Under the pieces are notes generated by a model that was not told where the DNA came from, did no database searches, and worked only from the letters and a program-made list of their open reading frames with translations. Shown here one piece after another: positions 15,924-26,379 of a stretch of DNA of 64,000 nucleotides; position 1 is the stretch's first letter; each line of letters starts with the position of its first letter. A program made the position numbers and the translations under genes. The stretch comes from Caulobacter radicis (GTDB lineage Bacteria > Pseudomonadota > Alphaproteobacteria > Caulobacterales > Caulobacteraceae), in assembly GCF_003094615.1 (NCBI RefSeq), contig NZ_QDKO01000025.1, forward strand, positions 124,001-188,000. Direction: 5' to 3'.

Positions 15924-16678
15924 ACCGCCTTTTGATCGCCAGTCTCGACCGGTTCGGGCCTTTGCGCGAGGGCGTGCGCGAGCGCCTGTCGACGTGCGCG
16001 CTGACGTCGGAGACGTTCGAATCTGGCGATCTCATCATGGCGGCCGGCGAACGCTCTTGCCTGCGGCTCCTGGCGCGCGGGTTGGCCATTAAGCAAACGG
16101 TCTTGAGCGACGGCGGTCGCCAGATTTTCAGCGTTGCCACCCCGGGCGACCTGATCGACCTGGCCGGCCTCTTCGTAGAAAGCGATTACGAGGTGCGGGC
16201 GCTGGCGTCTTGTGAAGTGCGCAAACTGAGCCCGCTGGAGCTTCGGGCCATGCTGCGCGATCACGCCAGCTTTCTGGCGACCCTCTGCCGGGCGGTGCTG
16301 ACCGAGGCGCGGGCGCAGCGCAATCGCCTGATTAGCCTGGGCCGCCGGTCTGCGGCGGCCCGCACGGCCAATCTCTTTTGCGAGATCTATTGGCGCCAGA
16401 AGAGCTTGGGCCTGGCCAAGGACAACCGTTGCGCCCTGCCGGCGGTACAAGGCGACATCGCCGACGCCCTGGGCCTCTCGGTCGTGCATATCCATAGGGT
16501 GCTGCGTGGTCTTCGCGACGATCACATGGCGGTCGTCAAGAACGGCGTCCTGCAGATTCTCGATTGGGATCGACTATCTGCGCTGGGCGACTTTGATCCA
16601 GAAGCCTTTCAGCCCCAGACCGACGCGGCTGACGGGCCTGTCAGCAGGCGGCAGAGCTCCAGCGAGCACCGGGCGTGA
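15920..16678 (+). CDS. Crp/Fnr-family transcription regulator (2)
   Basis: 252 residues from a TTG start inside the previous gene's stop. The sensor barrel includes SDGGRQIFSVATPGDLIDL and the helix-turn-helix is VQGDIADALGLSVVHIHRVL. It lacks an Fe-S cysteine set. The TTG start and coupling predict low, linked expression with the 66-residue protein. A perfect 12-base palindrome (GATCAATTGATC, 16693-16704) begins 15 bases after the stop and could be a regulator site for what follows. Confidence 0.83.
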   Translation: MNRLLIASLDRFGPLREGVRERLSTCALTSETFESGDLIMAAGERSCLRLLARGLAIKQTVLSDGGRQIFSVATPGDLIDLAGLFVESDYEVRALASCEVRKLSPLELRAMLRDHASFLATLCRAVLTEARAQRNRLISLGRRSAAARTANLFCEIYWRQKSLGLAKDNRCALPAVQGDIADALGLSVVHIHRVLRGLRDDHMAVVKNGVLQILDWDRLSALGDFDPEAFQPQTDAADGPVSRRQSSSEHRA

Positions 16679-16874
16679 CGCATGGGCGGCGTGATCAATT
16701 GATCGTCGCGGAGCCTTCGGGGAACGCCCGGCCGCGCGGCGGCCTTCTTTCAAACCCGGCTCGAGCCAGCCGCTCGACTGGCGGCGCAAGCTACGGAGAG
16801 GTCCGGGCTCGCCCGCCCGCCCAGGTCGGCGGCCGAGGATTAAGGGCGCTCCATTCATCGAGGATTTCTGTTCG

Positions 16875-17045
16875 ATGACCCTGTCCACCAACCGCTCTGA
16901 CGCCCAGCGCCTTGATCGCTGGTCCAGACTTCGTCGGGCTGAAGGCTGGCGAGGCGATAGCGCCGGTTTCAGGCGTCGGCCAAGGGCTGGGCTGACCCGG
17001 GAGACCGCGCGCGTCATTCAAAGCCCTCCGAGCTTGCGGCCATGA
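16875..17045 (+). CDS. possible 56-residue Arg-rich peptide
   Basis: ATG 16875 follows a GAGGAT sequence, and the stop TGA at 17043-17045 overlaps the next start (ATGA). The product is basic (WSRLRRAEGWRGDSAGFRRR) and has no recognisable fold. Support rests on the overlap and the ribosome site only, so it may equally be non-coding leader. Confidence 0.33.
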   Translation: MTLSTNRSDAQRLDRWSRLRRAEGWRGDSAGFRRRPRAGLTRETARVIQSPPSLRP

Positions 17046-17281
17046 GCACCTTTCACTTCGACATCGACAGCGACGGCGCAACGACGACCGAAAAGGTCGA
17101 GGCCGTCGACCAGTTCGCAGCGATCAGGCAGGCCTTGCTGCTGGTCTCCGAAATCCTTCGCGACCATGCCCTTTGCGATCACACCACGATCTGCCTGCGC
17201 ATCAGCGTCCGCGGCCAGGATGAACGGATCGTGTGGAAAGGCAGCGCCCGCAGCCTACAGCCCGACGCGCAGGAAAACTAG
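17042..17281 (+). CDS. small hypothetical protein, DUF6894-like
   Basis: 79 residues. The start MSTFHFDID with the later DQFAAIRQALLLVSEILRD helix and the closing strand ICLRISVRGQ give the strand-helix-strand pattern of DUF6894-type proteins, which are frequent in alphaproteobacterial genomes and have no known function. The gene is free-standing except for the possible upstream peptide. Confidence 0.6.
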   Translation: MSTFHFDIDSDGATTTEKVEAVDQFAAIRQALLLVSEILRDHALCDHTTICLRISVRGQDERIVWKGSARSLQPDAQEN

Positions 17282-17451
17282 GCCTCTCCCCCGCGATCGT
17301 TCGAGCAGACCGGCCACGCACGAACCCGACAAGCCGGTACAGAGGCGTTCGGTGGCTCGCCCTGACCCCATCGCTCGACCCCGTCCGGGCGCCCGATCCG
17401 ATGCCCATGGGCGCCCTGCCCCTTCCGAGGATCGGAGCGCGCGGAGAGCCC

Positions 17452-17871
17452 TCAGCCTGCCGGCGGCGGCTTCATCCACACCTCGACCTTGTGGACCGCG
17501 CCAGAGCCGTGTTCGTTGAGGGCGATGTCGGCGCGCCAGGCGGCTATCTCTGGATGACGGTCGAAAAACCCAAGGTCTTCGGCCGCGTGCACCTCGAAGA
17601 TATTGTCGGCCGGACGCTTGGGGACCTCGCCGCGCTCGGCCGGGCCCGAAGCCTCCTTGAGGTCCGGCTTGAGCCAGATCAGCACTTCCCAGTCCTCGAC
17701 CAGCGCTTGGCCTGCCTTCATCGCCACCTTGTAGCGCTCGATGTCCGGATGCTGGTCCCAGAACGCCTCGTCGTGCGGCTTGCCGCGGATCAGCAGGTCG
17801 GCGCCCTCAGGGGCGGCTGGCGCGGGAATGGGCCCTGCCTGGGCGGGATCGGACAACGGCGCCTCGAACAT
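17452..17871 (-). CDS. hypothetical acidic protein
   Basis: 139 residues from the second of two adjacent start codons. It contains two related segments: HDEAFWDQHPDIERYKVAM with EVLIWLKPD, and FFDRHPEIAAWRADIAL with VEVWMKPP. This internal repeat (Phe-[WF]-D-x-HP-[DE]-I then strand ending W-[LM]-KP) suggests a duplicated alpha-beta unit. I do not recognise the family. No stress promoter is evident upstream. It diverges from the DUF6766-like gene. Confidence 0.6.
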   Translation of the reverse strand: MFEAPLSDPAQAGPIPAPAAPEGADLLIRGKPHDEAFWDQHPDIERYKVAMKAGQALVEDWEVLIWLKPDLKEASGPAERGEVPKRPADNIFEVHAAEDLGFFDRHPEIAAWRADIALNEHGSGAVHKVEVWMKPPPAG

Positions 17872-18074
17872 CAAGCTTCTCCTTGCGGCGATACCAAGCG
17901 CGGCTCGCGCCGCGCCCTCATCTCAACGCGCAGGAGGGCGGTGGGTGTCGGGGAGATCCCATCAAGCGTCGTCCGACATCGACCATCCCCCTCCGGCAAG
18001 CCGGTGGGCTGGATGCGCCGTCCACGCAAATGAGGGTCGTGGAACCAACCGGCCTGCCAGGCGACTTTTCCCAA

Positions 18075-18725
18075 ATGGTTCGGTTCCTGAAGCGCAACGG
18101 TTTGACGATCGTGCTGATGGCGATGTTCGCCGCCAGTCTCGTCGGTCAGTGGCTGACGGGATGGCGTGTGGCGCTGCAGGATCTGCGGCGCCATGGCGAG
18201 CCTGGCATCGGACTGATCAGCTACTTATCCGACCCTGCCTTCATCTCGACCGTGTTTGAGAACTGGGAGAGCGAGTTCCTGCAGATGGCCGTCTACGTCG
18301 TGCTGACGGCCTATCTCTTCCAGCACGGTTCTTCGGAATCCAAGGACCCTGACGCCCCTGAGCGCGATGTCCTGCCCAGCAAGGCGCAGGACGCCCCGCC
18401 GCTGGCCCGCCGCGCCGGGCCTCTGGCCTGGCTCTACGCCCACTCGCTCGGACTTGTCCTGGCTCTGCTGTTCATGGCCGCTTTCGTCCTGCACTGGGTG
18501 TTCAGCGCCAAGCAGGCCGCCCAGGAGGCGGCCGAGCACGGTCAGGCGGCCCAAGGCGTTCTGGCCTATCTCGCCGACCCGCAACTTTGGTTCGAATCCT
18601 TCCAGAACTGGCAAAGCGAGTTCCTCTCGACCGCCGTGCTCGTGGTCCTGTCGATCGTCCTGCGCCAAAAGAACTCGCCAGAATCCAAGCCCGTCGCCGC
18701 GCCGGACAGCAAGACGGGCGCCTGA
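18075..18725 (+). CDS. DUF6766-like membrane protein with internal duplication
   Basis: 216 residues in two similar halves. Each half has two hydrophobic helices. The first half has FENWESEFLQMAVYVVL and SSESKDP; the second has FQNWQSEFLSTAVLVVL and SPESK. The linker between helices in each half carries an AYL/AYLxDP segment. This matches DUF6766-type membrane proteins of unknown function. I start at ATG 18075 before VRFLKRNGL; an ATG 15 codons earlier is possible and neither has a good ribosome site. Confidence 0.75.
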   Translation: MVRFLKRNGLTIVLMAMFAASLVGQWLTGWRVALQDLRRHGEPGIGLISYLSDPAFISTVFENWESEFLQMAVYVVLTAYLFQHGSSESKDPDAPERDVLPSKAQDAPPLARRAGPLAWLYAHSLGLVLALLFMAAFVLHWVFSAKQAAQEAAEHGQAAQGVLAYLADPQLWFESFQNWQSEFLSTAVLVVLSIVLRQKNSPESKPVAAPDSKTGA

Positions 18726-18846
18726 TCAAGCCTGGGCCGCGGCTGTCGCAACCGAAGCTTGGCTTTGACGTTGTCGTCGCAGATGGGCTGCTGCATGCAA
18801 GGGCGGCCCGACTCTCGACCTCCCCTTGCCGGATCACCGCCTCGCT

Positions 18847-21157
18847 ATGAGCTTCAAACTGTCCAAAATCCTGGCGGGTGGCGAAGTGGCGAGGCTGCTA
18901 GAGGCCGATGGCGTCATCGCAGGGATAGGCCGACCCTCCGCATGGCCTCAGCCCCTGCGCCAGCAGATCGAAGTGCTGCTGGGCGCGGCGTTCCCGATGT
19001 TCCTGATCTGGGGTCCCGAGCGGATCCTCATCTATAACGACGCCTATCGCCCCATCCTCGGCGACAAGCACCCAGGCGCTCTGGGCCAGCCATTCTGGAC
19101 CGTGTGGCCCGAGGTGCGCGCCACCATCGAGCCGATCATCGAGGCGGCTTTCAGCGGCGCGGCCGCGTTCTATGAGGATCTGCCGGTCACCCTTCATCGG
19201 AAAGGCCAGGCCGAGCCGGCATGCTTCACCTTTTCCTACAGTCCGATACCGGTTGCGGACGAGGTTCCTGGCGTCCTTTGCGTGTGCGTCGAGACGACAT
19301 CGGCCGCGCAGGAACGCGCCCGCCGCGAGGAGAGCGAGCGCACGCTTCTCTTTCTTGATCCTGACCCGCGCCACATCGACCCTGCCCAGCGCCGAGGCGG
19401 TGATGATGCGCGCGGCTCAGATGATCGGCGAGCACATGGGCGTGGCCATCTGCGCCTATGCCGACATGGATCCCGACCAGGACGGTTTCACCATTCGCGG
19501 CGACTGGGCCGTATCCGGCTCGACCTCCATCGTTGGCCGTTACCGCTTGGCCGACTTCGGCGAGATGGCGGTGGAGAACCTCTCGCGTGGCTTGCCGCTG
19601 GTCATCAACGACAATCTCGCGGAAATCGCCGCCCACGAGGCGGCCACCTTCCAGGCGATCGGCATAGGCGCGACCATCTGCATGCCGTTGGTGCGCGACG
19701 GCCGCCTTCGAGCGCTGATGGCCGTTCACCACAAGGGCCCGCACTTCTGGACCGACCGCGAGTTGGCCTTGGTGCGCGAGGTCACCGAGCGCTCTTGGGC
19801 GTTCGTGGAACGGGTGGCGTCCCAGGCTGAGCTGGCCGACAGCGCCGCCGAGCTGCGGCGGATCACCGACGCCGCCCCGGTGCTGATCGCCTATATTGAT
19901 CGCGATGAGCGCTACCGGTTCGTCAATCGCGGGTACGAGGCGTGGTTTGGACGCCCACGCGAGGCGCTGCAGGGCCAACGCGTGCACGCGGTGCTCGGGG
20001 CGGCCTACGATCGGGTCAAGCCGTACCTGGAGGCGGCCCTGGCCGGGGAACGGGTGACGTTCGAAAGCCGCGTGGACTATCCCGCCAGCGGACCGCGCGA
20101 TGTGCAGGTCGATTATATTCCGCGGCGCGGCGTCGACGGCGGGGTGGTCGGCCTTTACGCGGTGATCTCGGACGTCACTGAACGCATCGAGGCCGAACGT
20201 GCGCTTTTGCAAAGCGAGACGCGCCTGCGACTGGCCACCGAGTTTGGCGAGGTGGGGCTGTGGGACGTCGATAACGGCGATGGCGCTCTCTACTGGGACG
20301 ACCGGGTCCGGGCGCTCTTTGGCCAGTCGCCCGGCGTGCCGGTCACCCTCGACGACTTCTACGGCGGGCTTCACCCCGACGACCTGGAGCCGACATCCAG
20401 GGCCTATGCGGCCGCCTGCGACCCGGCCGCGCAGGACCTCTACGACGTCGAATATCGCACCATCGGCGCGGAGGATGGGATAGAGCGCTGGGTGGCCGCC
20501 AAGGGGCGCGGGGTGTTCGACGCCGAGGATCGGTGTCTACGCGTGGTCGGCACGGCCATAGACATCACCGCCCGCAAGCACGCCGAGGCCGCGCGCGATT
20601 TGCTGATGCGCGAGGTCGATCATCGGGCCCGAAACGCCCTGGCCATCATCCAGTCGATCGTGCGCCTCACCGATGCGGCCGACCCCGCCGAGTTCCGTCA
20701 GGCCATCCACGGGCGCATCGAGGCCATGGCGCGGGCGCAGTCGGCGCTGGCCAGGACCCAATGGCGCGGCGGAACCATCGCCGAGGTGGTGCGAGAGGAG
20801 TTGGCCTCCGCGATCAGCACCGGGGCGCGGGTGCGCCTTTCGGGCGGCGAGATCGCCCTGCCCGCCGACCAGCTCCAGCCCCTGAGCATGATCCTCCACG
20901 AGCTGGCGACCAACGCCACCAAGTATGGGGCGCTGTCGGTGCGCGGGGGCCGCCTGGAGGTCAGTTGGGCCAGCGAGCGACAAGGCTGGTCGCTGGCCTG
21001 GGAGGAGCACGAAGGTCCGTCGGTGACCGCGCCATCGCGCTCGGGTTTCGGCTCGCGGCTAATGGCCAACCTGGCGCGCCAGCTCGACGGCCAGATCGAC
21101 TTCGACTGGAACCGCGACGGGCTGTCGGTGCGCCTCAGGGCGGGCGCTCCGCCCTGA
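18847..21157 (+). pseudogene. HWE-family sensor histidine kinase broken by a frameshift
   Basis: The N-terminal part from ATG 18847 (PAS-like: FLIWGPERILIYNDAYR) reads well to SERTLLFLD at about 19359. The matching continuation LTRATSTLPSAEAV then lies in the next frame. A loss of two bases (or gain of one) between about 19354 and 19362 explains this; two added bases would restore a FLDALTRAT-type junction. The second part holds a GAF domain, two PAS domains and an HWE kinase core (MREVDHRARNALA, HELATNATKYGAL, GFGSRLMANL) up to 21157. As it stands, translation from 18847 stops at 19830 without the kinase domain. HWE kinases feed the general stress response in Caulobacterales. Confidence 0.82.
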
Positions 21158-21233
21158 GGGGCCATTCCCAGCCCCCTTGCTGATCGGGAGGGATGCGGGG
21201 CGGCCCGCCCTGACCCATCGTTTGATCATCGCC

Positions 21234-21258
21234 GGAACGGCCGGATGGGCGGGCGGTT
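21234..21258 (+). promoter_or_regulatory. SigT/EcfG-type promoter (GGTT variant) for hemerythrin copy 2
   Basis: GGAAC (21234-21238), 16 bases, GGTT (21255-21258), 35 bases before the ATG at 21293. The catalase gene downstream may be read from it as well. Confidence 0.6.
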
Positions 21259-21292
21259 AAGACCGCGTCCTTCCCCAACCGGAACATCAACC

Positions 21293-21829
21293 ATGGCCGT
21301 CACGGCGAAGACCAAAGCCAAACAGAAATCCGCACGGGCCGCCACCAAGGCGCAGGCCGCCCCCAAGACGCGCGGCCAAGACGCCATCGCTCTGCTGGAG
21401 GCCGATCACCGCCAGGTCGAGGACTATTTCGAGGCCTATGAGGGTCTGACCGACCCGGCCGCGAAGAAGGCCCTGGCCGACAAGATCTGTCTGGCCCTGA
21501 AGGTCCACACCCAGATCGAGGAAGAGTTCTTCTACCCACCGGCCCGAGAGGCGACGGGCGATGGCGATCTGATCGACGAAGCCATCGTCGAGCATATGGG
21601 CGCCAAGACCCTGATCGCCCAGATCGAGGCCGGGGCGCCGGACCAGCCGCTCTATGACGCCAAGGTCAAGGTGCTGGGTGAGCAGGTCCGCCACCATGTC
21701 GAGGAAGAGGAAAGCGAGCTCTTTCCCGAGGTGCGCGCCAGCGACCTGGATCTCGTCGCGCTCGGCGCGAAGCTTTCGGCCCGCAAGGCCGAACTGATGG
21801 CCCAACTCGCCCCGCCGTCCGCGCCTTAA
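21293..21829 (+). CDS. hemerythrin-domain protein (copy 2)
   Basis: 178 residues from ATG 21293 (MAVTAKTKAKQK); an earlier in-frame start would lie inside the promoter spacer. A Lys/Ala-rich tail precedes a hemerythrin core with the candidate ligands EADHRQVEDYF, KVHTQIEEEFFYP, IVEHMGAK and VRHHVEEEE. The core is closely similar to copy 1 at 7967, including the identical word LALKVHTQIEEE. It differs in the tail and in genomic partner: here a catalase follows 66 bases later, which points to peroxide defence. Confidence 0.86.
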   Translation: MAVTAKTKAKQKSARAATKAQAAPKTRGQDAIALLEADHRQVEDYFEAYEGLTDPAAKKALADKICLALKVHTQIEEEFFYPPAREATGDGDLIDEAIVEHMGAKTLIAQIEAGAPDQPLYDAKVKVLGEQVRHHVEEEESELFPEVRASDLDLVALGAKLSARKAELMAQLAPPSAP

Positions 21830-21895
21830 GGCCCGCCGGCCAGCATAACCATCGCCCAGGCCTTAGGCCCCGCTTCAAATCGTCAGGATCTTCTC

Positions 21896-24034
<2,139 letters not shown>

Positions 24035-24623
24035 GGCATTCGCCCTTGGCCTAGCGAACGCCTGGCCAAGGGCGGCCGGTCGACCACCGGCCTTTTGGTG
24101 AGTTTCGCGCCGGCCAGGAACGATGCGCCGCCCCGGAACTTATATCTGCGTCCACACAGCGCCTTTCCTGGCCCTGGGGACGCCAGCGGCCCGGCCAGAC
24201 GCCCCCCGACGATCGCCGGGCCGCACTCTTCCCTTCGTTCAAACCCGCGCCGAGCGCGCAGGAACCCTGACCCTGTGGCCATACCTCCCCGGGTCGCCGC
24301 ATGCCGCGCAAGGCGTGCTGACGGTGGGCCGCCAGATCGACCGGGCGACGTTCGAAATCCCCTACGTCGGCTCCCGAAGCCAGCGCCTGGCCGAGGGCGG
24401 GGTCGGCGGTGATCCACGCGCGAGGCGTTGGGGCGGCGCCGCGACGGGCTGACGCTCGACGGCGGCGAGGATTTCGAAGTGGCGATACCGGCGCCGGCTG
24501 ACGGCAGGCCCACCGCCTAGTTCGAGAGCGCCGGCGAAATCCGCTGACAGGCCTGGCAGCGCCTGGTCGGTCGCCTTGAATCCTTCGGCGGCTTCGCGCG
24601 TTGATGCCGCCAGGAGACCCGTG
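24035..24623. other. gap with a possible decayed coding segment
   Basis: About 590 bases. A plus-strand frame from about 24123 to 24430 has high G/C at third positions in its latter half (peptide words LTLWPYLPGSPHAAQG, RQIDRATFEIPYVG). A neighbouring frame then gives DGLTLDGGEDFEVAIPAP to a stop at 24520-24522. Together they could be the remnant of one gene with a frameshift. I recognise no family and cannot exclude chance. Two GGAAC words here (24119-24123 region and 24139 region) lack a -10 partner. Confidence 0.3.
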
Positions 24624-24869
24624 ATGACCAACACCACGCACGACGACCGGCGTTTCAGCGTTCACGCGCGCCACGCTGGCCCCCATCATGGGCGCATCGT
24701 GCGCGAGCCTTCCTTTGAGGCCGCCGCCGTCGCCTATGTCGAGGACCTCGCGGTCGCGCCGGACGAGGACGGCCAGATCAGCGTGGTGGTGCGTGACCTC
24801 GATACCGGCGGCGAGCACTGCTTCCGCATCGACCTGGAAACCGGCGAGACCGCGCCCTGCGGCGTTTGA
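24624..24869 (+). CDS. small hypothetical protein, DUF5961-like
   Basis: 81 residues after an AGGAG site. The order of words (RRFSVHARHAGPHHGRI, EPSFEAAAVAYVED, ISVVVRDLDTGGEHCFRIDL) gives two strands, a helix and two strands, as in the small DUF5961-type proteins of Caulobacterales; the family name is from memory and not certain. It stands just upstream of ku, in the same direction, with a 62-base gap, so it may be co-transcribed with it. Confidence 0.6.
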   Translation: MTNTTHDDRRFSVHARHAGPHHGRIVREPSFEAAAVAYVEDLAVAPDEDGQISVVVRDLDTGGEHCFRIDLETGETAPCGV

Positions 24870-24931
24870 GAACGAAACAGGCCGACCATCGTTTTCTCCC
24901 TGCGCCCCGGTGGGCGGCAAGGATGCTCGAC

Positions 24932-25828
24932 ATGGCTTATCGTCCAACCTGGCAAGGACATCTTCGGCTTTCGCTCGTGACCTGCCCGGTGGCGCTGTAC
25001 ACCGCCACCAACAGCGGTGGCGAGGTGCATTTCAACCTGATCAATCCGGACACCAACAACCGGATCAAGATGGTCACCACCGACCCTGACACCGGGCCGG
25101 TCGAGCGCGCCAAGCTGGTCAAGGGCTATGAGGTCTCCAAGGGCGAGTACATCCTGCTGACCCAGGACGAGATCAACGCCGTGAAGCTGGAGAGCACAAA
25201 GACCATCGACATCGAGCGCTTCGTGCCCGCCGAGGAGATCGACCGGATTTACTGGGACAATCCCTATTATCTGGCCCCCGACGGAAAGCTCGCCCAGGAA
25301 GCCTTCGCTGTGATCCGCGAGTCGATGGAGCGCTCGGGGCAGATCGCGCTGGGACGGGTCGTGATGTCGACCCGCGAGCGCCTCCTGGCGCTGGAGCCCC
25401 GCGGCAAGGGCATCCTGGCCTATACGCTGCGCACCGACGCCGAAGTGCGCAAGGAGGACGAGGTGTTCGGCTCGATCAGCGACAAGGCCGCCGACCCTCA
25501 AATGATCGCCATCGCCCAGAAGATCATCGAACAGCAGGAAGGCCCTTTTGACCCGGGCCAGTTCGTCGATCGCTACGAAGAGGCGCTCAAGGACCTGATC
25601 AAGGCCAAGCAGAAGGGCCACAAGATCGCCAAGGTCGAGGAGCCCGAGGACACCAATGTCATCGACCTGATGGCCGCCCTGCGCGCCAGCCTGGGCGGGA
25701 AGGACGCCGCGCCCGCCAAGTCCTCAGCCAAGCCCAAGCCCGCGGCCAAGGCGGCGACCAAGCCCGCCGTCAAGGCCAAGACCACCTCCAAAGCCGCCTC
25801 GCCCCACAAGGCCCGCAAGGCAGGCTAG
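24932..25828 (+). CDS. ku: Ku protein, non-homologous end joining
   Basis: 298 residues from ATG 24932 (MAYRPTWQGHLRLSLV), with AAGGA nine bases upstream; an ATG three codons earlier is too close to that site. The single Ku core domain runs to about residue 235 (CPVALYTATNSG, GYEVSKGEYILLTQDE, RIYWDNPYYLAPDG, LQ/HELR-free helical end). A Lys/Ala/Pro-rich tail of about 60 residues follows, which in bacterial Ku helps bind DNA and LigD. The homodimer rings broken DNA ends and recruits LigD, encoded convergently just beyond. The stop overlaps the neighbour's stop within CTAG. Confidence 0.93.
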   Translation: MAYRPTWQGHLRLSLVTCPVALYTATNSGGEVHFNLINPDTNNRIKMVTTDPDTGPVERAKLVKGYEVSKGEYILLTQDEINAVKLESTKTIDIERFVPAEEIDRIYWDNPYYLAPDGKLAQEAFAVIRESMERSGQIALGRVVMSTRERLLALEPRGKGILAYTLRTDAEVRKEDEVFGSISDKAADPQMIAIAQKIIEQQEGPFDPGQFVDRYEEALKDLIKAKQKGHKIAKVEEPEDTNVIDLMAALRASLGGKDAAPAKSSAKPKPAAKAATKPAVKAKTTSKAASPHKARKAG

Positions 25829-26376
25829 GCGTCACCGCCCGCGGCGCGATAGGACCGGCGCGCCGCTTCCAAGGCCGTCTCGGCCGTCTTGCGGGCCTTG
25901 GCCCACGCCTGGCGCGCGGCCAGCTCCTCAGCCTCAAGGGCCTTGCGCCGACGCTCAAAGTCCTTCTCCTCGTCCAACCGCCGGGCGTTGATCGACGCGA
26001 GCGCCTTTTGCGCGGCGTCCAGCGCCGAACGATCGGGCGGCGAGCCCGCCAGCGCCACCGGCGCGGCCTTCGCCAGGACCTTCAAGGCTGGCTTGCCGCG
26101 CGGCGGCGGATCGGGAACCTGAGGCAGTCCGGGGTCGAGACTGAACGGGTCCTGGGAGCCCACCGCGCGACGCAGCGGGACCTCAGGATGCGCCAGCGCA
26201 ACGGCCGCGGCGTGGGGATCGTCGCTGACCTTGGCCCGCCCCTCGGCGAAAAGATTCTGGCGCGTGCCCCAGGCGGCCAAGGCCGCGGCTTGGTTTGGCG
26301 CGGCCACCACGCTGTCATGGAAGCCGAACTGGGCCTGATAGACCTTCAGCCGGCGAGGCGCGGGGGCCCTGGCCAT
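25825..26376 (-). CDS. hypothetical protein in the ligD transcript
   Basis: 183 residues beginning three bases after the ligD stop, so almost certainly co-transcribed. The N-terminal 75 residues form a compact segment (LKVYQAQFGFHDSVVAAP, AALAAWGTRQNLF, ALAHPEVPLRRAVGS), a Pro-rich linker follows, and the C-terminal 70 residues are a charged coiled coil (ARRLDEEKDFERRRKALEAE). No known domain is recognised. Its tight linkage to ligD and convergence with ku make an accessory role in end joining a reasonable guess. Lys/Ala content resembles TolA-type annotations, which are compositional only. Confidence 0.65.
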   Translation of the reverse strand: MARAPAPRRLKVYQAQFGFHDSVVAAPNQAAALAAWGTRQNLFAEGRAKVSDDPHAAAVALAHPEVPLRRAVGSQDPFSLDPGLPQVPDPPPRGKPALKVLAKAAPVALAGSPPDRSALDAAQKALASINARRLDEEKDFERRRKALEAEELAARQAWAKARKTAETALEAARRSYRAAGGDA

Positions 26377-26379
26377 CTC

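Noticed and set aside
16721-16725. GGAAC word downstream of the second Crp/Fnr gene
   Set aside because: No CGTT or one-mismatch element at 16-17 bases, and no convincing gene start at the right distance.
18586-18604. A GGTTCGAATCC-like word resembling a tRNA T-loop
   Set aside because: It lies in the DUF6766-like coding frame, and no acceptor stem or anticodon arm can be folded around it.
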